64,000 nucleotides of DNA from Puccinia triticina. Taxonomy: Eukaryota; Basidiomycota; Pucciniomycetes; Pucciniales; Pucciniaceae. This document shows positions 31,559-43,073 of this stretch, piece after piece (the stretch's first letter is position 1; each line of letters opens with the position of its first letter). Below the pieces are notes generated by a model that saw nothing but the letters and a program-made list of their open reading frames with translations, was not told the DNA's origin and made no database searches. The translations under genes and the position numbers were made by a program. The stretch spans positions 3,720,001 through 3,784,000 of the forward strand of contig NC_070561.1 in NCBI RefSeq assembly GCF_026914185.1. Direction: 5' to 3'.

Positions 31559-34332
31559 TAAGGCTGTGACCCGGGGTTCGGGACGGGGTCTGAGGGTCAT
31601 CCCGAACCCCAAGCCCCGGAAAAGCCCCGGGGCATGACTTTTTTTTTTGATATGCTCACCACCATGGTCCGCCCATGGTTCAGGAGCTGAGTTTTGCCCT
31701 AGTTAGGGCTATTGGATCTATCCATCGGGCTTCAGCGGTCTGTAACGGTGAATTATTGAAGCATTCTCCAAATTAACCTTGGTTTGAAATTAAGTAGTAG
31801 CCTCAATTTTCAACAACATGAAAAGAAGAAAACCCTCCGATTTACTCTCATCTCAGCCGGAATCCTCTGCATCATCATTGACAAACTATATCGAACTAGA
31901 TGACAGTGAAGAAGAAACTACTCCAACTCAACCTAGCAAGCGCAGTTGGGTTTGGAACCACTTCAAGCCAATGGCGGACGGAACCGAGGCTATCTGTCAA
32001 GTTGTCCAAAAGACCGGAAAGTGTTGTGGAACGAGGATCAAGAAGGATAAAAGTGGAAGTACAAAAAGCTTCCATGGACACCTTATGCACATCCACCACC
32101 TTGCAGATCCAAAACTGCTGAAGAAAACAAAGAGGTCTTCGCACATGGATCTTGAGAGCTGGTCAAAGTCAGGTGCTTTGAAACCAAAAGTGAGTCAAAT
32201 GCATTAGAATTTTTAATCCCTTCCCATCCTTTGTGTACAAAAGCCATGAGAATTCTGAGCAACTGACGGGTTTTGAGTTTTCATTTCAGGTAGAGCTCAA
32301 CAATGAATCCCTCAAGAACGCATTGGTTTACTTCTTAGCCGACAGTGATCTTCTGTTTGCCATGGTCGAACAAAAGTCGTTCTGTGAACTCGTAGCCCTA
32401 CTCAACCAGGGCGCCATCCCTCTAATGAACGATGTCAGCCGAACTGGCATTTCCGACCACCTCATGGGAGTTTATCTTCAATCGCAAGAGACAATTAAAC
32501 TAAAATTCCTTGCAAAGCAAGATTCAATCTCCTTTACAACCGATGCTTGGACTGCTCCCAATGTTACCGCTTTCATGGCGGTAACAGCTCATTACATCAA
32601 CAAAAAGTTTGAGATGAAAGACTTGACACTTGCAGTGCCTCATATTGAGGGTACGTCTTCAGTTGTTGACTCGCTATTTCTCCAAGAAGAAAACTGACCA
32701 ATAACTTCCTCCAGGCCAACATATAACAGGCAAACAATTCGCTGAACTATTCTACAAGACACTTGAAAGCTATGATTGCATCAAAAAAATCCACACAATT
32801 ACCGCAGATAACGCTGCGACTAACAATCGGATGGCAAAAGAGCTGTCTCTTCAGACCCCTAGCTTCAACACCTCAATGGAACTACTCGGATGTGTTGCTC
32901 ATGTGATCAACCTCACTGCCAAAGCAGGAATATCCGCTCTTGGAACTGTAGATGATGATAACAAAGGCAAAGCGCTGCCAACTGATCAAATGGACTCTTT
33001 GGAGAATGAGCAAAGTCGAGCCCAGCCCAATCGGATGGGTATTGGATACGTGACGAGCAAACCAGATGGCGCTGATATCAATGCAAAAAGTATTCTCAAA
33101 AGAATACACGGCTTGTGTACTTGGGTTTGGTTTTCACCTCAGCGCCGTGAACGCTTTGCAAAGGTCGTCAGCTTGATTCAGCCAGACCTCTACAAAAAAA
33201 AAATCAAGTGTCTTGACATTGATGTCTCGACTCGATGGAACTCAACGTTTGCAATGTTTCACCGGGCTATCTTACTCCAAGAATCATGTGATCATTTTTG
33301 CCTAACTCAAACGGAGACTTGAACCTTTAGGTTAAACCAAGAAGAGTGGAATCAGGCCAAGAACATCATGTCACTCCTCGAACCGAGATTTTATGTGCAT
33401 CTAAATACCCGACCTTAAACACAGTATTGCCTGTCTACATGCTGTTGATGGAATACTTCCACACAAATAGGTGAGGCCTTTACGATCAAGCTCAACTTAT
33501 CAACCCAGCCGCAGAAATGATTGACAAGATCAATGGTTATCTCACCGATGCACTTTCCAAACCCGTTTACATGTGCGCAATGATTCTAGACCCAACGTTC
33601 AAGACCTTGTTTTGGAAATCTCATGCTCGATTCATACACGACCATTACAATCTCACTATTGACGACCTACTCAACACCTTCCACGCGGCTGCCGAAGCCT
33701 TTCATGAAACGTTCCAATCTGATGAAAACGGAGCGAACAAGGAGAGCCAGGCCCCGAATCCCTCCAGCTCTGCAAAACCGAGCTTCTTCTCTGCTGCGCT
33801 GTATCAACCAAGCGCGCCTATCGAGGGCATCAAAGCCAAAATAACACGCTACTTGAAGGAAGATACCAAACCGGAAGGGGTCAAACCCCTCGACTATTGG
33901 GTTGGTCATCAAAAAAGCTATCTGATCCTTTCCAAAATGGCTCGCTGGTACCTTTCCATTCCGGCTACCAGCGCCGCCTCTGAACGAGTTTTTTCCAAAG
34001 GCCGACGAATTGTATCATGGCAGCGAGCCTCCCTCAAGCCAAGCAGTATTGAACACCTTTTGTGCCTCAAGGGGTGGTACCAAACCTTTGGTGGTCAATT
34101 CTAGGTGTTCTATCAGCTCTTCTCCTAATTTAAATACCTTGTACATAGTAACATGGTCATTAGAATGCATAAAAAATAGTAAAAAAAAAGACATTGCGCC
34201 CCTCCCCTCCCTCTTGGCAGTTCTCCCATGCCCCGGGGCTTCGGGGTTTTCAAGAGCTCTGTCCCGAACCCTGTTCCCCGGGGTCAGACCACGGGGCTAG
34301 ACCCCGGGGTGCCAGTTCGGGTCGCAGCCTTA
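31559..34332 (+). mobile_element. hAT-family DNA transposon, 2,774 bp, with 8-bp target duplication
   Basis: The left end TAAGGCTGTGACCCGGGG is matched by the right end CGGGTCGCAGCCTTA, with GC-rich subterminal repeats (CCCCGGGGC, TTCGGGAC). CTTGATGG is duplicated exactly at 31551-31558 and 34333-34340. It contains the decayed transposase at 31818-34104. A 728-bp non-autonomous element at 52226-52953 shares its terminal sequence. Confidence 0.9.
31818..34104 (+). pseudogene. hAT transposase with BED zinc finger, disabled
   Basis: Exon 1 (31818-32189) has the BED-type finger region (RSWVWNHFKPM, then STKSFHGHLMHIHHL). Exons 2 (32290-32650) and 3 (from 32715) carry the RNase-H-like core (SFTTDAWTAPNVTAFM, ITADNAATNN, LLGCVAHVINL, STRWNSTFAMF). 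The C-terminal hAT dimerisation region is clear (YWVGHQ, SIPATSAASERVFS, SSIEHLLCLKGWY). A TGA at 33320 follows QTET, a net frameshift lies near 33385 (the frame resumes EILCASKYPTLN), and another TGA lies at about 33473. Mutated since insertion; the TSD is still perfect. Confidence 0.88.
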
Positions 34333-34340
34333 CTTGATGG

Positions 34341-34699
34341 CACTGCCAAGCTGTAACATAAACTCGTCCAGCAACCCACGTGAATGGTGTTTTTGGGGTG
34401 CAGGCCGGTAAACACGTTTAGTGCATCGTTCCCGGTTGGTCTTTATGACTCATGCGGTCTGAGATCCGCTTGTTTTCCTCAGCAGACGTGTGTTTTATTT
34501 TTGTAAACACAAAACGATGTTCTTTAGCTTCCAAGCAGGTCCAAGACAAGTTTTTCCCAAGTAAGGCATATGAATTTCTTCTCAAGCAATTGGTAAAATG
34601 ATGAAAGTAAAAAGAAAAGACTGGGACAGATATATTACAACAACAAAATAGAGTTGGTGAGAACAAAGCAGGGGAGAGAGGAAGAGAGGAGGGAGATCT
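34341..34699. other. Spacer between hAT element and HSP20 gene
   Basis: It contains the HSP20 3' UTR on the minus strand side. Nothing else was recognised. Confidence 0.4.
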
Positions 34700-35375
34700 C
34701 TAAGCGATTGGGATGTTGTGAGATTCCTTGTTTGGAAGGCTTTTAGGGATGGTCACTTCGAGCACACCATCCTTGAAGCCGGCCTTGACCTGGTCGTGGG
34801 TGAGTCCTGGTGGAACGGCGATGGAACGACTGAAGGAGCCGAATGATCTCTCAGAAATCTGAAATATTGAGACAAGCAGAGATAGTTAGCCGTTTCTGCT
34901 AACAAGGTGTTTAAAAAACACATTTTTACAGAAAAAGGAGAGCTTGTGATCAAGAACTATGATACTTACCCTAACGCTACCCTCGGAATGCTCACTCGAG
35001 GCTTTGGTGTGACCGCTGATGGACAAACGTCCGTTGTGGAGATCGATAGAGATATCCTCTAGAGAAATTGACAGAAAGCGTGATGGGGCATAAGTTGCTG
35101 AACCGGAAGATGGTGTTGGATAAAGAAATGAATTCTTGCGCACCTTTCTTGGCGCCAGGTAACTCGGTGGTGACCACGATCGATTTTTCTGTCTCTACGA
35201 CATCCATCTTGGGCCTCTGGATCCTGCTCACCGAGTGGGAGCCCGTACTGCTGAGCGCCTTCGAGTCGTTTGCCCCTTTGGGCCGCTCAGAGGGAGGCCC
35301 GTAGCGGTCTGTCACCAACTTGTCGAAGAGTTGCTCAAAGTCGTCCCACTGACTTGGCGCGATGAGGAAAGACAT
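34700..35375 (-). CDS. Small heat-shock protein, HSP20/alpha-crystallin family
   Basis: An ATP-independent chaperone that holds unfolding proteins. Exons (minus strand): 35375-35144, 35058-34970, 34858-34700; 159 aa. The N-terminal arm (DDFEQLFDKLVTDRYG) leads into the alpha-crystallin domain: PKMDVVETEKSIVVTTELPG, then EDISIDLHNGRLSISGHT, then SERSFGSFSRSIAVPPGL, then the conserved GVLEVTIPK. The C-terminus NIPIA carries the I-x-I-like anchoring motif. Size and intron-exon layout are normal for a cytosolic 17-18-kDa sHSP. A TTCnnGAA heat-shock half-site pair lies 266 bp upstream of the start codon. Confidence 0.93.
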
Positions 35376-35640
35376 CTTTATTTGTTGACTGTCTGTCTTG
35401 GGTGGTGGGGTGAGTCTTTGTTGGGCTGTTGACTATCGAATGTGGTCTGATGGTTGGCTGGGGAAGCGAGATCCTCAAGGAGCTGCTTTTATATTCTTTG
35501 GTCCCAGCCATCTGAGCTCAACAGCCCGGCATTCAGCGAGGGGAAGTGGCGAAGTGAATGGAAGGCTCTTCGTGGCTCTAGAAAGCGGATGGAAAACTCG
35601 CCGGCGGCTTTGGCTGCCTTCGAGCACTTTCCACCGATCA

Positions 35641-35648
35641 TTCTGGAA
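35641..35648. promoter_or_regulatory. Candidate heat-shock element upstream of HSP20
   Basis: TTCTGGAA matches the inverted TTCnnGAA pair bound by heat-shock factor. It is the only perfect pair I noticed in the 400 bp upstream; a third adjacent unit is not perfect. Function is inference. Confidence 0.35.
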
Positions 35649-36412
35649 CCGAGTCCGACAGATCACCGCTCCCGGCCATTCTTCTGGCCGGGATCCCGGA
35701 CCCTGCCCGGCCCCTGTCCCCTAACCGCATCGGGACCGGGAATATGAAGCGCATCACGTCAGCTTCTGCTCAGGGCCTTGCAATCAGCCAGGCATCATCC
35801 GCTTGCTGCAAAGATCCATGAACGGGATCCACACCTCACATGCGAGATGAAGTAGTGCCTGAGCCAACCAATGAAGGTCGTGTTTTCTCTCATTGATCAA
35901 TTGCAGACGGCGGATAAGCCAAAGAACCACAATATACTGTACATTGAATATGAATGAGAAGCATTAATTGTCCTAAACCAGACCATGCATTACCGTTTCC
36001 CCAGCGCAAGCCCCAAGCAAGAAAAAAAGAAACAAGTGACAATTTCTCGGCGTCATACAAAATGCAAACAATAATAATACGATCTGATTTTCATACACGC
36101 ACGTGAGACACAAGAATATGTGATTTTATCAATATCATTGGACTTGAGAAGACAAGAGAAACGGTCAACGGGTTGAAACAATGTATGAGGAGACGAATAT
36201 TTGATTGTACTTTTGGGAGAAGCCAGTGATAAGTTAAGATTATTGTTGGTTTGATGTGTCAATTTTTTGGGGAGGTTAGATTTTGATAAGCGATCATCAG
36301 TGGATGAATAGACCGGAGAGATAAGAGACGAAGAACCAAACTAGAACAGAGATAACGTATTGCTGCTGATTCGCTCAGCAGCATAGGGATAATGTTCTTA
36401 CATTCTTACACA
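35649..36412. other. Gene-free stretch upstream of HSP20 and 3' of the next gene
   Basis: GC-rich to about 35750 (CCGGGATCCCGGACCC near 35690), then AT-rich. No coding similarity. Confidence 0.4.
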
Positions 36413-39122
36413 TCAATATTTTTTGCGTCTTGAGGTATCCCGAGCTAACTGGTCAATGACTGATTGAATCAACGTGTCCACGTCAGACGAATGAGAACGA
36501 CGACCACTTGTCGGCTTGATGATTTTAATGTCATCGGATCTGCGTGAACGAGCATCTTCTCCTTCATGATCGTGAGGGACGCGGTCAAGCTGTTCGATCC
36601 CAGCGTCAGTAGTGGTACTGGAAGTATTTGCAGAGAGGGACGTGTTATCAGAGTTCCTTCTGTCAATCGCAGGCAGATGACCGGTGCCTTGCTGAGTCTC
36701 CATCACATTGGAAAAATCTTGCTTGTTCTTCTTGCCTCCCGAGTTCGATAGCAGGTCGTTGTCATTATTTGGAGCGGTATCACAAGTCTGAGCTGTTATT
36801 GTCGGCGACGATAGCAACGGTTGATCAACGAGGTGGGTATTCGATAGCCAAAAAGGCTTCAGCGTGATATATTTATTCTCAACTGAAGTCTTATTGAACC
36901 ATGTCTTGTTACCGTGCAAACCTCCTCGATTGCCGAACGAGACATGAGAAGGCGGTTGATCAGTAAGTTCAATTATCCCTTCTTTTTCAGCTCGTTTTAG
37001 ACATCCCATTGGATCTTTGTCATCCTTGAATAAATACAGCAAGTCTTCTTCATTGGGGCAGGACATGATGTACTGCCGTACAAACTTGCCGGCCTGTATT
37101 GGTAGTTGGCTTTTAGAATCGGTTAGGTGCTTACGATAACCTTTGATGAGGGGTCTATTCGGCAATCGTAGGGGAATAATGTGTTCGGCGTTAATGATAG
37201 GAAACAGGGAGAACAAAAAGAGTTCAGCCACACTTGGACAATTGGTTCGTAGAAGAGACATGGGCAGAGAAACAAAGTGAAAGTGGAATTCATTTACCGG
37301 TAAGCTAATCCGATCGGTGTAAAGTCTTTACCAAATCGGATATACCAAGCGCGACTCTGAGGATCTTGGTGGACGAAAAAAATCCCAGACTGTATGGGCT
37401 TTTGTAACAAGTCCATAAACTCGACGGAGCTACACTTCCACAACAAGAAAGCCAGCCCTCGATCGTAGGTCATGTCAACCACTTTTTCGAGTTGATCTAT
37501 CCTGATACTTCCCCACTCGTGTGGCGACCAGATCTTTTTCTCTTCGAGCCATAATCCTAATCGGAGAAGTGCTTCTGCTATGGACCGATTGATCCATGAA
37601 AATACTGCACGATGGAGTGCTTCCAGCAAGTCTGGTGCGATCTGGGTTAGTGTGTAATAGTCTTCGTCTGATTCTGGCGATTGCCTTGAGGGGGAACGTC
37701 GATGAGAAGAGGGAAATGGAGAGACCGAACGAGTATGGGCTGTCTGAGCAGTATCATATTGCTTGAACTCTTGCATCCAACGCCTTTCTCGGTCTGCAAC
37801 TTCATCATGGAAGTTTTGGGAGATGTGTTTGCCCTTCAGGTTGGTTACCCCCCTCTGGACGCCGACCTTCTTCGAACCAGAAGCACTGGCAGCCCGGTCT
37901 TGAGAGTCGCCGGCATGCGAGGTGGAAAGGTCTACGCTTTTCTGCTTACGGTGATAGTCAGATTTCTGATGCGGATTGGGCCAGTGGTACCGGTGGGAAT
38001 TTATCTCTTTCGACACTCGGCGGTGGTCGTACTCCTCGTCGCTGTCCTGATAACGATCTCGAACCCATTTCTTGGACACACTACGTAATCAGAGGGGAGG
38101 AAGACGGATTCGAGTTTACATCAGTTTATTTGAAAGCCGCTGCAGAATGGTGAGATCGAAAAACATACCTCGGTTTGTCTGAAGGTTCCGACAAGCGAGA
38201 ACGTTTGCCGTTGGGGTAAGAGGATTGGGTGTCGGACGAAGTTGAGTGGGGACGCTTGTTACCCCAAGGGTGGAGCTTGGCGTTACATTCTATGAGGTTT
38301 GAAGAGGTCCTGTAAGGTTCTGAAGCTTGACCGGATCGTTTTAGATTAGCCAATCCTTTAATGTGAAAGTTAGTATTTCGGGGGATTGATGAGAAAGGAA
38401 GCCTAGAATGTTGTCGGTAGTCAAGTTCTCGGGACAATCTATCACGATCGGAGCGGTGTTTGTGAGTCGAAGGTTCAGTGAGTCGGTCAGATAGCGAAGG
38501 CTTTCCAGCTGATGCCTGGTTCCGGTTCTCGGACGATCTAGGCTTGACCAACAGCTCTTCCAAGGTGTGGTCATCATCCTCGTCATCATCCTGATGACCA
38601 TCGGCCTCGTTTTCGAAGCCATGAGAAGAGCAATCATCGTCTTCGATTGGGGAGCCATCGAGATCGACTTCCATTTGATTGGGCTCGTCTGCGGCCGGTT
38701 GCGTTTCTGCGGGCACTTCGGGATGACCATCCTTTGGGTTTGCCGAGATTGATAGCGGTGCGGAAGTGCCTCCGAGCCCGAAGTTGGTGCGAAAGGCGGG
38801 TGGAAAGTTGAGTAACTTGAGGAATGAAGAGCCTAGCGGCCAATCTGTTGCGAATTAGTGGTACGATACCACAGTCATTGAATCAGCTTCCAGGAAGAGA
38901 CGGGTGAAAGTTACAAGGTTGTATATACGGCCTGGCCAGCCTGCGCTGGGCGGGGGGCGGAGGAGCAAAAGATACAGCGGCTGGGGCAAGAAGGTGCGGT
39001 AGGGGCAGACTCATACTTGCACTGATATGATACACGTAGGAGAGCGGGGGTTGGGGGGACATGCATTTAAAGGATGGGGATGGAGGAAGGAAAGAAGTAG
39101 ATGGAAAACGGGAGGCTAACAT
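36413..39122 (-). CDS. Unknown charged, low-complexity protein (probably nuclear)
   Basis: Exons (minus strand): 39122-38915, 38832-38169, 38080-37298, 37232-36413; 824 aa with consistent phases. I do not recognise a family. The N-terminus is Pro/Ser-rich, and the start is the first ATG of the open frame and uncertain. Residues about 70-290 contain FLKLLNFPPAF, an acidic block (DDDEDDDHTLEELL) and Ser/Arg/Lys-rich sequence (NGKRSRLSEPSDKPR). The middle has more Arg/Ser/His-rich stretches, then a globular-looking region (about 430-620: DLLEALHRAVFSWINRS, DRGLAFLLWKCSSVEFMDLL, WYIRFGKDFTPIGLAYR). The C-terminal 200 residues are Asn/Ser/Asp-rich and end in basic residues (RRKKY). Composition suggests a nuclear protein; no catalytic motif is seen. 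Confidence 0.65.
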
Positions 39123-40041
39123 GGTGAACCGAGCAGGTTTTCCAATCGGCCGGCGGACGAGGAGATCGGCTCGGGACGGTCGATCGATGCATCCTGAGCG
39201 GAGGCTGTTTTGGGGAGGGTCATTGCTTGTTTAGTGGGCTATGCGATCGATGTCAGCTAGGTGGGGGGGGGAGAGCTAGGGAGAGATGGAGTGTTTTAAT
39301 GTCTGTCTAATAGGCAAGGCTGGGATGGTCTTGACCGCTTCCTCCCACTTTTCCAGTGTCCCCTTGTTGACCGTCCTGGATGGATGCAGCCGCTGGGCCT
39401 CCCAAAGCAGAATCAAAGGGTTTATATTCCAGCCAAACACGCCGACCTGTCACCCAGCCCTGTCACGGAGTTCACAGGCTGTTTGTATTGGACAGATGAC
39501 CCTGAACAACCAAACATCAGCAAACATCGGACTCCCCTGGGCACCAGCGCCCCTTTCACAGACTTCGGCTGCGGCTCGCTTGTGGTGGTGGATTTTACAC
39601 AAATGGACCAGACATCCAGCTCCGTTGCTAAGACCTGCGTCCGCTTCTGCTCAGACTATCATCAGATTAGTCAAGCCGAATCACTGATTCTCGAATGAAT
39701 TGTTCCATGCCCCAAGGAGAACTTGGTCCAGGGTGTGTTGCAAGTCTGGACCAGGTGTGTCTCATGTTCCAACAAACGTTGCGATGACTAAAAAACATCA
39801 CACAACATCCGGTGAAACAGCGCGGCACAAGATACATACGCATATATGTACTTACATCCATGACCAACTGCCACTTATTTGGGTGGCTGTTCGCGGAGCT
39901 TGCCAAAAGAGATAAATACATATGACCCTGCTTGAGGACCCTTTCATTACATGAGTATTGGTTGCAGGCCACTGATGTTTTGCAAAGTGCCTTGAGATCT
40001 GGTCAGAGCTAGGATTTGACATGGCTGAGAGCATTCACATT
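39123..40041. other. Gene-free stretch
   Basis: It contains short open frames on both strands (for example 39286-39687 on plus) without recognised similarity, splice support or repeat structure. Confidence 0.35.
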
Positions 40042-40046
40042 TATTA

Positions 40047-40197
40047 GAGGGTTTCAAAGTAGACCTGCGCGTGCATGCAGGTCACTTTGCATAACCCAGT
40101 TTTGCAGGGAGACTGCAAGTCAATGTTCAACATTTGAGTTGAACGCCGGCTTGCCTTGCCTTGCAAGTGGCACGCGCGGGTCTACTTTGAATCCCGC
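40047..40197. mobile_element. 151-bp MITE with TATTA flanks
   Basis: GAGGGTTTCAAAGTAGACC at the left and GGTCTACTTTGAATCCCGC at the right are inverted repeats, extended by GCGCGTGC against GCACGCGC. TATTA is present at 40042-40046 and 40198-40202. Confidence 0.65.
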
Positions 40198-40202
40198 TAT
40201 TA

Positions 40203-41617
40203 TTGGCTAATGGTCAGGTCAACTGAAATGCCATGTAAATTTAGCAGCAAATTGGTAATACCAATCCTTTTCCAACTTCATTCAGAATAGCTAGAAATGA
40301 AGGAATCTAAGTAGTAATATAATAAAATTGTGTTGAATTGACCAATGTGAACTGGGTATTAGCTTGAAATTAAGTTTCAGCTTTGTTCACCTGGGGTTGG
40401 TCTGTGACCATTATGATTCAAGTATGGGGACTGGCTGGGTGTCTAACCAGGTTGCCCAAGCCCCACCAGGTTTGGGCCAGGCAGCGTGGTGCAGATGCTG
40501 AATATGGGTGATTTTAAGTCTTTGGCTTGATCAGCTACAGTTCACCAAATACTGTAGGCTGCTGCAGGCTGTCCAGCAAGCACCTGTAGTCATGTGCCAT
40601 CCAATCTGGTGGGATGTATAGTGCCATATAGGCAGGCAATGTCTGGATCCCTTCTTCAAGTCCTCCCTATGTACATAAAGTAGTTATACTATAATTTAAT
40701 GAGAATGTCTCTTGTTGAGCTTGGAAAATCTCCACTAAATTGGTGTAGAGAAAGTTTTCAGTTCAACAGATACTCACACAAAGTTGCACAAGATGTCCAG
40801 CACCGATAATACCAATGGTGATTTCTTCCCAGTAAGCCATGAGGATTACTCACATACAGTGGTTATCTTGGAGATACTGGGGGGTTTAATTTTGGCCCAT
40901 GGCCCCCAAAAAATAGATATTGCACAACTCTGTGTTGCCTATTTGCAGAACTCAAGATGTGCTCCACACTAATTTAGTGGGTATTCTCCCAGCTCAACAA
41001 CAGCCAATCTCATCAATGCCCCTTTTGGAAGGCCCAGCTTCATATATGGTAACGCAATGTTGTGTAATAAGCCACAATAAGGTTTATGGAACTTATTGGG
41101 ATTATTATCAGGCTTTAATTATCTTACAGGGTTGTTTGGAACAGCCACTTTCAATTGCCATATAATGATGTGTGTTTGGACTGGCCATTCAGAATCAACT
41201 TGACCCTGCCCTCTCAAGGCCAGGCAACCATTTCCCACCCAGATCAACACCAGAATTGAAGGCTTTGGGAAGGGAGGAGGTTTATTTGAGGAGGCTTTTG
41301 CTTTGTCTACTCTGGTTTCTGTGGCCTTAAATTTTCTGGAAAGTGAGAGGGGGAAGATGCGCTGTGATTTGAGGCATGAGGGAAGCAGACACAGCGGTGA
41401 AATTGTGGTTCAGACCAAATATCTCCAAAGGCTGGCGAAGAAAGTGGCCATTTTTATGAGTGAAGCCCATGGTGCAGGGAGTTTACTAGCAAGAAAAGTA
41501 TCTGTGGCATAGTTAATTTCACATGACACCTATTCACCTCAAATTTTTGCTGGTGTAATAAGGGCTGCTGCAGTACTGAGTAAGCTGGATGGAATTTTGA
41601 GCAAATCTGCAAAAATT
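40203..41617. other. Gene-free stretch
   Basis: No gene recognised. Two segments (about 41095-41125 and 41365-41455) are imperfectly repeated, closer together, at about 53035-53170 (shared words ATTATCAGGCTTT/ATTACCAGGCTTT and GACCAAATAT), suggesting dispersed copies of an unnamed repeat. Confidence 0.35.
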
Positions 41618-41776
41618 GGAGGACTTCCCATTGGCAAAGTGTCTTGATTTCAAGGGAGGAGCTGAACCTTTTTGCTGGTGACAACTTGATCTGGATCAGT
41701 TTTCATCAGCCAGTAAGGTTGAGCTTTCCCCTCTAGATCCAGCATCTTGTAAATTTTGGCCAACAGGAAGTCCTCC
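41618..41776. repeat. 159-bp hairpin element, copy 2 of a family
   Basis: The ends GGAGGACTTCCCATTGGC and CCAACAGGAAGTCCTCC are inverted, and the interior shares TGCTGGTGA and CAGCCAGTAAGGTT with copy 1 at 6337-6485. ATT adjoins both ends, a possible 3-bp duplication. Confidence 0.7.
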
Positions 41777-41982
41777 ATTGAAGGATGAGACAGCCCCGTG
41801 AATGGAGATTCTACAGCAAGGTTTATTAGAGATGGCCCTTGGTTTAAGTTCAGGCTAAATCTAGTCCAAGATTTCACTTCATGTGCTCTGGAAATGAAGT
41901 GAAATTGTGTTCCTCCATAGTTTGTGATGGGGTCCACTCCAAGAAAGATTAGAGTGAACAATTGGGTACTCCCAGACTTAAT

Positions 41983-42560
41983 CTAACTTAGCTAATTCCC
42001 TCCTCGGGGGAGCGAAGCGACCTCCGAAGGAGGGACTTACGCGCTATGTCGACCCCGCGGCAGTAGAGAATTAGGCATTTTGGTGGGGACTTTTTTAAAA
42101 CCAATCTCCCACATGAGTTTCTGAACCTTTTTTTTTATAATTTACATTTCTGGGATGGCTTAAGCTGTCCCCTTCTTTCTACTATTTTTTCTCATCCTCA
42201 ACTCCTCTGGTTGAGCTGCAATCATAGTTGTAACATTATCAATTTCAGATTCTGTACAGTGCAAAATGTGGAATGCACAATGAAGTGGACACTTGTCAGT
42301 CACAAAAAAGGACTTCATGGGGCACCCAAGGCCCCAAAAATTTTGTAAAATATGTACAAAGAAACTCCATGATGTTGTGCACATTTTGCTCCCCCAAAGT
42401 TTTATTGCCTGGTGACAAATGGCGCGTCCAGAGAGGATTGAAAAAGATCATTTTTCTAATTCTCTACTGCCACGGGGTCGACATAGTGCATAAGTCCCTC
42501 CTTCGGAGGGTCCCTGCGGGACGGCGTCCCCCCTCCAATAGAGGGACTTAGTTAAGTTAG
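41983..42560. mobile_element. 578-bp long-TIR MITE (CTAACTTA family), copy A, 9-bp target duplication
   Basis: It starts CTAACTTAGCTAATTCCC and ends CTTAGTTAAGTTAG. TIRs of about 100 bp include GGGGGAGCGAAGCGACCTCC, the GGAGGGACTT block and GTCGACCCCG/CGGGGTCGAC with AGAGAATTAG/CTAATTCTCT. AGACTTAAT is exactly duplicated (41974-41982, 42561-42569). Long TIRs plus a 9-bp duplication are the hallmark of Mutator-like elements. No transposase inside. Confidence 0.85.
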
Positions 42561-42569
42561 AGACTTAAT

Positions 42570-43073
42570 TCAGTCTGAGTGTTTGACCTGGCATTCGAAG
42601 TGCATATTCCTCCCCAGAAGAAATATCTGCGCGTGTACTGATCTAGACCATCTAGAATTTTTTTTGTGCGTAATATCAAGACCACTTTGGGTGTTGGCCG
42701 GATTTTATCGGGTTTCCGACTCTGAAGCCAGGGACTAAGTTCATGAAGTGCAGTTATCCGTTGACATTGCGCCAATCCAGGGACTGTAAAGCCGTCTGAC
42801 GACGTAGAGGCTGAGCTCTGCCAGAATGGAAACCGGTGTGCCATCTGCATGCGACGCAGAATCCAGTCCCAGAAGGGAAAATCCAAAAAAAAGAAGTTCT
42901 GAAACGAGGCGAAGGAAAAAAAGAGAAAAAAAAAAAACTTCCCAAGTTCACCCACTTGCGATTGTGTAGCACCTGCTTATTCCACCCAGCTCCCACATCA
43001 AGCAGACGAAGGTGAAAAGATAACCGATCGACACCAATATTAACCGACAACCGGAACCAAGAAATAAGTCATC
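42570..43073. other. Upstream region of chorismate synthase
   Basis: It contains an A-run near 42925-42938 and no coding similarity. It includes the probable promoter and 5' UTR of the downstream gene. Confidence 0.4.
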
